From assembly GCF_934359325.1 (NCBI RefSeq), contig NZ_CAKRLH010000019.1, positions 1-15,599 of the forward strand: a stretch of DNA of 15,599 bases, in the 5' to 3' direction. Below are positions 1 through 9,300 of the stretch, one piece after another; positions within the stretch are counted from its first letter, which is position 1; each line of letters starts with the position of its first letter. The notes under the pieces were generated by a model. That model made no database searches and was not told the origin of the DNA. It saw only the letters and a program-made list of their open reading frames with translations. The translations under genes and the position numbers were made by a program. This stretch comes from an uncultured Porphyromonas sp. (GTDB lineage: Bacteria > Bacteroidota > Bacteroidia > Bacteroidales > Porphyromonadaceae).

Positions 1-14
1 GGGAGGGCGGAAAT

Positions 15-91
15 GCTTGAATAGCTCAGTTGGTTAGAGCATCTGACTGTTAATCAGAGGGTCCTTGGTTCAAGTCCAAGTTCAAGCGCCA
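15..91 (+). tRNA. tRNA-Asn (anticodon GTT)
   Basis: The sequence folds into a complete cloverleaf. The 7-bp acceptor stem pairs 15-21 (GCTTGAA) with 81-87 (TTCAAGC), followed by discriminator G88 and an encoded CCA at 89-91. The anticodon stem pairs 42-46 with 54-58 around a 7-nt loop, and GTT at 49-51 reads Asn codons AAC/AAU. The T-arm contains GGTTCAAGTCC. A strong hairpin with a T-rich tail begins 16 nt downstream, so it appears to be the last or only gene of its transcript. Its promoter lies outside the window or in the first 14 bases, where nothing can be called. Confidence 0.97.
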
Positions 92-107
92 GACAAGTAA
101 TTCACAG

Positions 108-147
108 AGCGACGAAGGGTAAGTCTACCTTTCGTCGCTTTTCTTTT
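108..147 (+). terminator. Intrinsic terminator after tRNA-Asn
   Basis: Positions 108-121 pair with 126-139 as a 14-bp stem, with one G-T wobble at 117/130 and a 4-nt loop, followed by a T-rich run (139-147). The placement 16 nt after the tRNA fits Rho-independent termination of the tRNA transcript. Confidence 0.88.
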
Positions 148-265
148 CCCCTCCAGGTCGTTATTTTTTATTCCTAAGACCGGACGGGGATTGGTTAATC
201 ATCTGTAAGGGACAGAAGAATCGGGGCATAGTATTTGCAAAGTGTTAATTAGCCAACGGTTGACT

Positions 266-297
266 ATTGAATGCAAGTAGTTTAATCCGTTTATTTG
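266..297 (+). promoter_or_regulatory. Candidate promoter of the htrA gene
   Basis: A Bacteroides-type -7 candidate TTTATTTG lies at 290-297, matching TAnnTTTG except for the second base. An ATTG at 266-269 stands in the -33 position with a 20-nt spacer. Transcription would start near 302-305, leaving a leader of about 30 nt before the ATG at 333. The rest of 148-332 shows no gene. Confidence 0.4.
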
Positions 298-332
298 TCA
301 GGAAATCGAAGAAAAGACAAGAGATAATATAG

Positions 333-1835
333 ATGCGTATGAAAGCAAAAGAAATCATCCTCACAAGCGCACTGGTGATCGCCTGCTCGACACTTAGTGC
401 GATCGGCGGGGTGGCGATCGTGAAGCATGCCGATCAGCCATCCGGAGAGACCTATGAGACCGCCGAACCGGCAAAGTCATCCAGAGCCTACGTGGCCTCC
501 ACGCCACCCAACTTCGTAGAGGTGGCGGAGCAGACGATCGATGGCGTCGTCAATATCCGGACAGAGAAGGCGGTCCGCATGGCTCAGCAGAGATACTTCG
601 ATCCGTTTGAGTTCTTCTTCGGTATCCCCTCGCAGCGGGATCCTCGGCAGGGGAGACAGCAGCGGCAGGAGATGCCCAAGCAGGTGGAGATCGGATCGGG
701 CGTCATCATCAGCAAGGACGGCTACATCGTCACCAATAATCACGTGATCGATGGGGCAGATGATGTCTATGTCACGACGAATAACAATGAGGAGTATAAG
801 GCCAAGGTAATCGGGACAGACCCCTCCACCGACCTGGCACTGATCAAGGTCGATGCCGGTAAGGAGCTGACCGCAATCCCCTTCGGCAACAGCGATGACC
901 TCCGTGTCGGTGAGTGGGTGCTGGCGATCGGAAACCCGTTCAACCTCCGCAGTACAGTGACCGCCGGTATTGTGAGCGCCAAGGGGCGTGCTGCTGGGAG
1001 CGGTCAGGGATCACTCCAGGTGGGCTCATTCATCCAGTCTGACGTGGCGGTGAATCCTGGCAACTCCGGCGGGGCTCTGGTCAATATGGCAGGCGAACTG
1101 ATAGGGATCAATACGATGATCTACTCCAGCACCGGTAACTACGCCGGGATCTCCTTTGCCATCCCCACCTCCATCGTACACAAGGTCGTAGGTGATCTCA
1201 AGGAGTACGGCACCGTGCAGCGCGCCGTGCTGGGGATCGCAGGCACCAACATCACCTCTGCCGCCACGGAGAAGTATGACCTCAAGGTCTCCCAGGGAGC
1301 TCTGATCATGGAGGTGGCTGACCGCAGCACCGCCAAGCAGGCAGGTCTCAAGGAGGGAGACGTGATCACCGCCATCGACGGGCACAGCATCTCGACGATG
1401 TCGGATCTCCAGGAGACCATCTCCACACATAAGCCCGGAGATAAGGTGCGTGCCTCCGTCGACCGTAAGGGTAAGTCCCTCACTCTCGATATGGTGCTGA
1501 AGAATAGCGAGGGGAATACCGAGGCTGTCACCCGCATCGATGAGAGCTCGATCGGTGCTGCCTTCCTCGAGCTGACTGAGAAGGAGATGAGCGACCTTGG
1601 CGTCTCCTATGGAGTCAAGGTGGTAGGCGTGGACAGGGACGGAAAGTTCTTCCGCGCCGGCATCCGCAAGGGAGACGTGATCCTTGCGGTGAATAACCTC
1701 CGAGTAAGCAAGAAGGAGGATGTGGACAAAATCGTGAGCGAAGTCGTATCCGGCAGCAGCGACAAGGTGCTCTTCGTCAAGCTGATCAATACCAACGGCC
1801 GCATCAATTACGTAGCCGTAGACCTGCGAGACTGA
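333..1835 (+). CDS. htrA: HtrA/DegP-family periplasmic serine protease (Do-like)
   Basis: The product is a 500-aa ATP-independent protease/chaperone of the HtrA (S1C) family, which degrades or refolds damaged envelope proteins. An N-terminal hydrophobic segment (about residues 8-30) acts as signal or membrane anchor, placing the rest in the periplasm. The trypsin-like domain spans about 60-290. Its catalytic triad is visible as His137 (in TNNHV), Asp167 (in STDLALIKV) and Ser245 (in GNSGGAL). PDZ1 lies at about 295-390 and PDZ2 at about 405-490, so the length and layout are typical of full-length Do proteases. The Gln/Arg-rich stretch near 100-115 corresponds to the flexible LA-loop region. 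The start at 333 encodes MRMKAK; a second in-frame ATG at 339 is equally possible, as no Shine-Dalgarno site decides. It appears monocistronic, with its own upstream promoter candidate and a downstream hairpin. There is no evident functional link to the sus genes. Confidence 0.95.
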   Translation: MRMKAKEIILTSALVIACSTLSAIGGVAIVKHADQPSGETYETAEPAKSSRAYVASTPPNFVEVAEQTIDGVVNIRTEKAVRMAQQRYFDPFEFFFGIPSQRDPRQGRQQRQEMPKQVEIGSGVIISKDGYIVTNNHVIDGADDVYVTTNNNEEYKAKVIGTDPSTDLALIKVDAGKELTAIPFGNSDDLRVGEWVLAIGNPFNLRSTVTAGIVSAKGRAAGSGQGSLQVGSFIQSDVAVNPGNSGGALVNMAGELIGINTMIYSSTGNYAGISFAIPTSIVHKVVGDLKEYGTVQRAVLGIAGTNITSAATEKYDLKVSQGALIMEVADRSTAKQAGLKEGDVITAIDGHSISTMSDLQETISTHKPGDKVRASVDRKGKSLTLDMVLKNSEGNTEAVTRIDESSIGAAFLELTEKEMSDLGVSYGVKVVGVDRDGKFFRAGIRKGDVILAVNNLRVSKKEDVDKIVSEVVSGSSDKVLFVKLINTNGRINYVAVDLRD

Positions 1836-1859
1836 TCTCGCTCTGACAGATCATAATAG

Positions 1860-1904
1860 GCGCACCCCGGTGGATGATTGTCCGCCGGGGTGCGCTGCCT
1901 TCTC
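1860..1904 (+). terminator. GC-rich hairpin terminator between htrA and the susR-like gene
   Basis: Positions 1860-1873 pair with 1882-1895 as a 14-bp, very GC-rich stem with one T-G wobble and an 8-nt loop. The following tail (TGCCTTCTCCTC) is pyrimidine-rich but has no clean T run. It begins 24 nt after the htrA stop and likely ends that transcript, though with less certain efficiency than the tRNA terminator. Confidence 0.65.
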
Positions 1905-1940
1905 CTCATCGGCTCCGGAGATGCATATGGAAGAAAACTC

Positions 1941-1948
1941 TATATTTG
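1941..1948 (+). promoter_or_regulatory. -7 promoter element (TATATTTG) of the susR-like gene
   Basis: TATATTTG is an exact match to the Bacteroides -7 consensus TAnnTTTG. No TTTG-like -33 box is present 19-21 nt upstream. The expected transcription start (about 1953-1956) is only a few bases before the ATG at 1958, so the mRNA would be leaderless or nearly so. Confidence 0.5.
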
Positions 1949-1957
1949 TAAGACAAA

Positions 1958-3604
1958 ATGAAGAGAGCAGGTACCATAAGTGTCCATCTGGCGGGGATCA
2001 TGCTGATCCTCTCCCTGCTGTCTGCTTGCCATGGAGCGAAGCAGCCGCAGCAGGAGGAGCTCGCCGCCATCCTCGACAGTCTGGACCTCTTAGTCGACCG
2101 ACGAACCCACTTCACCGATCTCAAGGAGGCTCGCCTCGGCGACCTGCGTAGTCAGCTGGCTGCGGTGGAGGAGGGTCCATTAGAACAGCGATACAGCACG
2201 ACGCTGGAGCTGGCGCAGGAGTACCGACCCTTCCGCTTCGACTCGGCACTCTACTTCTCCAAGCAGGCTCTGGAGCTGGGGCATCAGCTGCCCGGAGCTG
2301 CCGCAGCCCGTGCTGCCGCGATAGAGATCGCCTACTGCTACCTCTCGGCGGGGCTCTTCCTGGAGGCGCATGAGACGATCAGCTCGATAGAGACGGACGA
2401 CATGTCAGATGAGGAGGCTACTGCGGTCCACCTCCTTAGGATGAAGTACTTCCTCGACCTAGCGGAGTACAATGACCACAACGACGACATGGCGCACCGC
2501 TACCGGGAGGAGGGCATCCGAGAGGCGGACCTCGCTCTGTCGCTCTCTCCCGAGGACTCGCACGATCACAACTTCGCTCAGATCCATAAGCTACTCCACC
2601 TCCACCGCTACCGCGAGGCACTGTCCACGATCGACAAGGTACTCCAACTAAAGTCTATCACCGACCGCGACCGAGCGATCCTGCTCTCCCTCAAGGGAAG
2701 TGCCGCCACAGAGCTGGGTGACGAGCGGATGGCTATGGAGGCACTTGCCCGCTCCGCCGGATATGATCTCATCACCGGGACGCACGAGACCACCTCCCTC
2801 GCCCGCCTCGCCGGCTTGCTCTACCGCACGGGGGAGATCGACCGGGCGGCGAGCTATATCGATCTCGCTATGCAGGATGCCAATTACTACGACGCGAAGC
2901 ATCGGAAGATGGCAGTGGGGGACATCCGCCCACTGATCGAGCAGAGCAAGCTGAGACATCTCGACCTTCGCCGCCGACAGATGACCATATATACAGTGGT
3001 GGCCTCGCTGCTCTGCCTCTTGCTGATCGCAGCGATCGTGGTGATCATCCTCCAGATGCGCCACCTACGCCGCGCAACGACGCAGATAGAGAGGGCCAAT
3101 AGCGCACTACGAGTCTCCAATGAGCGACTCGAGGAGGCCAATGCGATCAAGGATGAGTACATCGGCTCCTCCTTCTACAGACAGGGTGCCTACATACACG
3201 AGCAGGAGGAGCTCTACCGCTTTATCCTGAAGCGCTTAGAGAGCAAGCAGTACGATGCGATCCGCAAGCGGATCCGTCAGAGCGAGGTGGTGCGAGAGCG
3301 GAAGGATATGTATGCCGACTTCGACGAGACCTTCACCCAGCTATTCCCCACATTCGTCGCAGAGTACAATGCACTCTTCCCCCCGGAGGAGCAACAGACG
3401 CTCCTGCCGGGCGACCCGCTGACACCAGAGATGAGGATCTTCGCCCTGATCCGCGTCGGGATCACCAAGACGGAGCAGGTGGCTCACTTCCTCAATTACT
3501 CCGTCAATACGATCAACACCTACAAGACGAGAGTCAAGAATAAGTCCCTCGTAGAGAATAAGGACTTCGAGGGCGAGATCATGAAGATCGGGAGATCGAG
3601 GTAG
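1958..3604 (+). CDS. susR: SusR-like membrane-bound transcriptional regulator (DUF6377 type)
   Basis: This 548-aa protein has the architecture of the Bacteroides starch regulator SusR: periplasmic sensor, one membrane span, cytoplasmic DNA-binding end. A signal-like hydrophobic stretch (about 10-23) ends in LSAC, a lipobox-like motif with Cys24. Residues about 30-330 are helical with TPR-like pairs and would be periplasmic. The membrane segment is about 343-365. A charged, coiled-coil-like linker (about 366-400) follows. The C-terminus (about 487-530, LTPEMRIFALIRVGITKTEQ through NYSVNTINTYKTRVKNK) resembles a LuxR-type helix-turn-helix. In Bacteroides, SusR activates sus genes in response to maltose or larger oligosaccharides; the same role is inferred from its position directly upstream of susB on the same strand. 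The start at 1958 gives a complete signal sequence; the next Met (residue 15) lies inside it. A related DUF6377 regulator of another system is possible, but the neighbourhood favours SusR. Confidence 0.82.
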   Translation: MKRAGTISVHLAGIMLILSLLSACHGAKQPQQEELAAILDSLDLLVDRRTHFTDLKEARLGDLRSQLAAVEEGPLEQRYSTTLELAQEYRPFRFDSALYFSKQALELGHQLPGAAAARAAAIEIAYCYLSAGLFLEAHETISSIETDDMSDEEATAVHLLRMKYFLDLAEYNDHNDDMAHRYREEGIREADLALSLSPEDSHDHNFAQIHKLLHLHRYREALSTIDKVLQLKSITDRDRAILLSLKGSAATELGDERMAMEALARSAGYDLITGTHETTSLARLAGLLYRTGEIDRAASYIDLAMQDANYYDAKHRKMAVGDIRPLIEQSKLRHLDLRRRQMTIYTVVASLLCLLLIAAIVVIILQMRHLRRATTQIERANSALRVSNERLEEANAIKDEYIGSSFYRQGAYIHEQEELYRFILKRLESKQYDAIRKRIRQSEVVRERKDMYADFDETFTQLFPTFVAEYNALFPPEEQQTLLPGDPLTPEMRIFALIRVGITKTEQVAHFLNYSVNTINTYKTRVKNKSLVENKDFEGEIMKIGRSR

Positions 3605-3610
3605 ATCTCC
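3591..3610 (+). other. Hairpin overlapping the susR-like stop codon
   Basis: GGAGATC (3591-3597) pairs with GATCTCC (3604-3610) as a perfect 7-bp stem with a 6-nt loop containing the start of the stop codon. No T run follows, so it is not a classical terminator. It could protect the mRNA 3' end. A competing stem (TCTCC/GGAGA, 3606-3619) overlaps it. Confidence 0.35.
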
Positions 3611-3723
3611 TCGGGGAGAAAATGGGGGCAAAATGAGACCTCCTCTCCCAGGGCTAACGTTTTTGGACTTACCCAAGGTCTCACCTGGCAAAAGGGCGAC
3701 GACCGCTAAGGGATCGGGCGGGC

Positions 3724-3748
3724 ACTGTAAAACTCAAGTGAATCAGCC
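3724..3748 (+). repeat. 25-bp imperfect direct repeat, copy 1
   Basis: This copy begins ACTGTAAAACTCAAG and ends TCAGCC. It matches 3849-3873 at 21 of 25 positions in the same orientation. The two copies flank the palindromic cluster at 3755-3814, with starts 125 bp apart. Confidence 0.7.
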
Positions 3749-3754
3749 CCCAAA

Positions 3755-3814
3755 CTAAACCCGGTATTAGTGATCACTATTACCGGGTTTAGTGATCACT
3801 AATACCGGGTTTAG
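3755..3814. repeat. Palindromic repeat cluster, upstream of the sus operon
   Basis: The cluster has three related units of about 22 bp, one inverted and two direct. The inverted unit (3755-3777) reads CTAAACCCGGTATTAGTG onward; the direct units (3770-3792 and 3792-3814) share GTGATCACTA(T/A)TACCGGG and end TTTAG. Units overlap by the self-complementary GTGATCAC. The outer arms 3755-3773 and 3796-3814 are perfectly complementary over 19 bp. Alternatively 3755-3766 pairs with 3781-3792 over 12 bp. The cluster is related to the one at 13975-14040 and shares CACTAATACCGG. No T tail follows, so termination is not its obvious function. Confidence 0.9.
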
Positions 3815-3848
3815 AATTCACCGAACTCTGACGAGCATCAGATAGTTT

Positions 3849-3873
3849 ACTGTAAAGCTCAAATGCGTCAGCC
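3849..3873 (+). repeat. 25-bp imperfect direct repeat, copy 2
   Basis: This copy begins ACTGTAAAGCTCAAA and ends TCAGCC, 21/25 identical to 3724-3748. Together the pair delimits a 150-bp module (3724-3873) with the palindromic cluster in its middle. Confidence 0.7.
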
Positions 3874-3934
3874 CTGCCTCCTTCCCCTCGAAAACAGACC
3901 ATACTGAGGTTATATTTATAGGTTAACAAAATTA

Positions 3935-3948
3935 ATTAGTTGCCTAAT
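3935..3948. promoter_or_regulatory. Small inverted repeat upstream of the sus promoter (possible operator)
   Basis: ATTAG (3935-3939) and CTAAT (3944-3948) form an inverted repeat with a 4-bp centre, in an AT-rich stretch. It would lie about 55-70 bp upstream of the inferred start of transcription, a usual place for an activator site. The SusR recognition sequence cannot be verified from this window, and inverted repeats this short occur by chance. Confidence 0.25.
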
Positions 3949-3968
3949 AATCTGCACGCTACGACCCA

Positions 3969-3998
3969 TTTCGGCCAATACACCCTTATATACTTTTG
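3969..3998 (+). promoter_or_regulatory. Likely promoter of the susBCDE operon
   Basis: TACTTTTG at 3991-3998 is an exact TAnnTTTG -7 element. The -33 position holds only a weak TTTC (3969-3972, 18-nt spacer), as expected for a promoter that needs an activator. Transcription should begin near 4003-4006, giving a leader of about 130 nt before susB at 4133. The upstream AT-rich block would be available for the SusR-like activator. Confidence 0.5.
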
Positions 3999-4007
3999 TG
4001 GTTAGTT

Positions 4008-4108
4008 GGAGGAGTGTCTCGAAGGGGTGAATTTTGTATCAGAAATCATTTGAGGATCGGCTCCTCCCATCGCCTTGGAGTCACCTCATTGCCTTCGACC
4101 ACTTTTTT
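4008..4108 (+). other. Structured 5' leader of the sus operon
   Basis: The segment CTCCTCC (4061-4067) can pair in three mutually exclusive ways: with GGAGGAG at 4008-4014 (7 bp), with GAGGA at 4052-4056 (TCCTC 4062-4066, 5 bp), or with GGAG at 4077-4080, inside an outer TGAGG/CCTCA stem (4051-4055 with 4084-4088). A run of six T residues follows at 4103-4108. Whether this regulates expression is inference; no known riboswitch class was recognised. Confidence 0.35.
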
Positions 4109-4126
4109 ATACACCATAATATATAA

Positions 4127-6259
<2,133 letters not shown>

Positions 6260-6282
6260 ATCCCTTAACCCCATATCTTAGT

Positions 6283-9200
6283 ATGAATAAGAATAGCAGT
6301 ATACTCAAGCATACCCTGCGACTGCTCGCCCTACTGGTGGTAGTCAGTGGGAGTGCGCTCTCTGCTCTCGCCCAGTCGATACACGCCCACGGCGTGGTGG
6401 TCGACGTGGAGGGCACGCCTCTGCCCGGCGTCACCGTGCGGGTGACTGACAAGACGGGGCAGGGGACGATCACCGATGCAGACGGGAACTTCTCCCTTCA
6501 GGTCGACAAGTCCGATCGTCTCACCTTTACCTACATCGGCTTCGTTGATCAGACGATCGCCGTCGCCGATCAGACCTTCCCCCTTCGCCTTATCCTCCAC
6601 GAGGACTCCGAGCTCCTCGACGAGGTGGTGGTGATCGGCTATGGGTCGGTGCAGAAGAAGGACCTCACCGGCTCCATCACCACGATCTCCAGCAAAGACT
6701 TCCAGAAGGGCGCCATCTCCACTCCGGACCAGCTCATCACCGGTAAGATCGCCGGTGTACAGATCGTCCCCGGCGGCGGAGGTCCCGGCTCAGGCTCAAC
6801 GATACGCATCCGCGGTGGTGCCTCACTCAACGCCTCCAACGACCCGCTGATCGTCATCGATGGCGTCCCCATGGAGGGCGGCTCGCTCCCCGGAGCACCG
6901 AGTGCGCTGAGCTCGATCAACCCGGCTGACATCGAGTCAATGAACGTACTGAAGGACGCGTCTGCCACAGCGATCTATGGCTCCAGAGCGTCCAATGGCG
7001 TGATCATCATCACGACGAAGAAGGGCAGCCTCGGACAGCCACTACGCGTCCAGGCGACCACCCGCTTCTCCGTCTCCACCCCTCGCAAGTACGTTGATGT
7101 CTACACCGGCGACGAGATCCGCGAGATCGTGAAGAAGAGTGGCGATGCGAAGTATATCGCCATGCTCGGCAAGGAGAATACCGACTGGCAGAGCGCCATC
7201 TACCAGACCGCCTTTGGTACGGACAATAACGTCAGTATCAGTGGCGCCACCTCCTGGCTCCCCTACCGTGTCTCTGTAGGCTACTACGACGAGAAGGGTA
7301 TCCTAAGGACGGACCACATGCAGCGCGTCACCGGAGACCTCAGCCTCTCACCCCACTTTCTCAATGACGACCTCACCGTGACGCTGAATGTCAAGGGCTC
7401 CCACACCCGAAATCGCTATGCTGACAAGGGAGCCATTGATGGAGCTGTCCGGATGGACCCGACGCAGCCGATCATGTCCGATGAGGCGGTCTACAAGCCC
7501 TTCGGTGGCTACTGGTTCCTCACCGGCACAACTGACGACGGTCAGGTGATCCCCCGCTCCCTAGCCCCGCGCAATCCTCTTGCCCTCCTGATGGAGAAAG
7601 AGGATAGAGGCACCACCAGCCGCATCATCGCCAACTCGATGATCACCTACAAGGTCCCCTTCATCAAGGGACTGAGCATGAACCTTAACCTTGCCTACGA
7701 CTATGGCGTGGGGCACGGCACCGTCTACATCCCCACGACAGCTCCCCTCAATGAGTACACCAATCAGGAGGTGGGCAAGGGCGGTCTCGACAACCGGTAC
7801 CGCCAGGAGAAGACGAATAAGCTCCTCGACTTCTACGTCAATTATAAGGCGGAGTCTGACGCCCTCCTCGGTGCACTCGATGTGATGGCGGGTTACTCCT
7901 ACCAGGACTGGCGCACCAAGGACTACCGATACGCCGACAAGACTGCCGGAGGGATCGAGTACAATAAGCCGGTCTTCCCTTACGACATGCCGAGGAATAC
8001 GCTCGTATCCTTCTACGGTCGTGTCAATTACTCTCTCCTCGACCGCTACCTCATAACAGCGACGGTTCGTACCGACGGTTCATCTCGCTTTGCACCCGAG
8101 TATCGCTGGGGTATCTTCCCCTCCGTCGCTCTGGCCTGGAAGATCAAGGAGGAGTCCTTCCTCAAGGATGTGGAGGCCGTCAGCGACCTGAAGCTTCGTC
8201 TCGGATATGGTATGACCGGTCAGCAGGACGGTATCGCCAACTATAGCTATCAGCCGGTCTACTATCTCAGCGGCAATCAGTCGAAGTACCTCTTCGGCGA
8301 CAAGTGGTACAATATGTACAAGCCTGCCGCTTACGATGCAGAGATCAAGTGGGAGCAGACCGCTACCTCCAATGTCGGTCTCGACTACGGCTTCCTCAAT
8401 GGTCGACTCTACGGATCGATCGACCTCTACGTCAAGCACACCAAGGATCTGCTCAATGAGATCCCGATCCCGGCAGGAGCCAACTTCTCCAATAAGCTCC
8501 TCACCAACATCGGCTCCATGACCAATAAGGGGGCAGAGCTGTCGGTGAACTATATCCCGATCGAGACGAAGGACTGGAACTGGGTGCTCAACTTCAACGC
8601 CACCTACAACAAGACCGAGATCACTCAGCTGACTCAGGTCGAGGATCCCACCTACCTCGGTGCTGAGGTGGGCGGTATCAATGGTGCCACCGGCAACTAC
8701 GCCCAGATCCACTCCGTCGGCTATGCGCCCTACTCCTTCTTCGTCCACAAGCAGGTGTACGATGAGCAGGGCAAGCCTATCGAGGGTGTCTTTGCGGACC
8801 TTAATGGTGACGGAAAGATAGACAACTACGACAAGTACCACTGTGGCAAGCCGGCACCGGACTTCCTCTATGGTCTCAGCACCTCGCTTCGGTACAAGGG
8901 GCTCACTCTATCTACCTCCCTGCGTGCCAATACCGGCAACAAGATCTACGACAACGTCTCCAGCAACAATGCCACCCTCGACTCGGTCATCGACCCTCTG
9001 GGATGGATCAGCAATGCGACACACGACTACAGTGCGTCCGGCTTTATCAATAAGCACTACCTCTCCGACTACTACGTCCGAGATGCCTCATTCCTCAAGA
9101 TGGATAATCTGACCCTGAGCTACGACTTCGGTCGCCTCTTCCACGACACCGTCGGCATCAACCTCGGTGCGACGGTGCAGAATGTCTTCACCCTCTCCTC

Positions 9201-9297
9201 CTACAAGGGCATCGACCCGGAGGTCTCCGGTGGGATCGACCACCAGTTCTACCCCATCCCCCGCACTTACTCTCTTAGTCTGGGTCTCACCTTTTAA
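6283..9297 (+). CDS. susC: SusC-like TonB-dependent outer-membrane transporter
   Basis: This 1004-aa outer-membrane barrel imports glycan oligosaccharides using TonB/ExbBD energy and pairs with the SusD lid. The signal peptide spans 1-30 (ALSALA before Q31). A carboxypeptidase-D-regulatory-like Ig domain lies at about 33-105. A TonB-box-like DEVVVIGYG sits at 113-121 and the plug domain at about 123-250, with KIAGVQI, a glycine-rich loop, IRIRGGASLN, PLIVIDGVP and LKDASATAIYGSRASNGVIIITTKKG. The rest is the 22-strand barrel, ending RTYSLSLGLTF with the terminal Phe used for BAM recognition. Its length is almost that of B. thetaiotaomicron SusC (about 1000 aa). It lies 23 bp after susB and 3 bp before susD, so the genes are co-transcribed. 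Substrate is inferred as maltodextrin from the neighbours; SusC-family proteins alone do not reveal it. Confidence 0.96.
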   Translation: MNKNSSILKHTLRLLALLVVVSGSALSALAQSIHAHGVVVDVEGTPLPGVTVRVTDKTGQGTITDADGNFSLQVDKSDRLTFTYIGFVDQTIAVADQTFPLRLILHEDSELLDEVVVIGYGSVQKKDLTGSITTISSKDFQKGAISTPDQLITGKIAGVQIVPGGGGPGSGSTIRIRGGASLNASNDPLIVIDGVPMEGGSLPGAPSALSSINPADIESMNVLKDASATAIYGSRASNGVIIITTKKGSLGQPLRVQATTRFSVSTPRKYVDVYTGDEIREIVKKSGDAKYIAMLGKENTDWQSAIYQTAFGTDNNVSISGATSWLPYRVSVGYYDEKGILRTDHMQRVTGDLSLSPHFLNDDLTVTLNVKGSHTRNRYADKGAIDGAVRMDPTQPIMSDEAVYKPFGGYWFLTGTTDDGQVIPRSLAPRNPLALLMEKEDRGTTSRIIANSMITYKVPFIKGLSMNLNLAYDYGVGHGTVYIPTTAPLNEYTNQEVGKGGLDNRYRQEKTNKLLDFYVNYKAESDALLGALDVMAGYSYQDWRTKDYRYADKTAGGIEYNKPVFPYDMPRNTLVSFYGRVNYSLLDRYLITATVRTDGSSRFAPEYRWGIFPSVALAWKIKEESFLKDVEAVSDLKLRLGYGMTGQQDGIANYSYQPVYYLSGNQSKYLFGDKWYNMYKPAAYDAEIKWEQTATSNVGLDYGFLNGRLYGSIDLYVKHTKDLLNEIPIPAGANFSNKLLTNIGSMTNKGAELSVNYIPIETKDWNWVLNFNATYNKTEITQLTQVEDPTYLGAEVGGINGATGNYAQIHSVGYAPYSFFVHKQVYDEQGKPIEGVFADLNGDGKIDNYDKYHCGKPAPDFLYGLSTSLRYKGLTLSTSLRANTGNKIYDNVSSNNATLDSVIDPLGWISNATHDYSASGFINKHYLSDYYVRDASFLKMDNLTLSYDFGRLFHDTVGINLGATVQNVFTLSSYKGIDPEVSGGIDHQFYPIPRTYSLSLGLTF

Positions 9298-9300
9298 TTC

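Noticed and set aside
15..91. tRNA-Asn as an integration site of a mobile island
   Set aside because: No integrase, no repeated tRNA 3' end and no mobility gene was seen downstream; the neighbours are ordinary chromosomal genes.
3634..3683. TGAGACCT/AGGTCTCA inverted repeat as the terminator of the susR-like gene
   Set aside because: The 8-bp stem encloses a 34-nt loop and has no T run after it; too weak to call a terminator.
8080..8841. A 253-codon minus-strand open frame inside susC
   Set aside because: It is a shadow of susC codon bias, with no start context and no recognisable domain.
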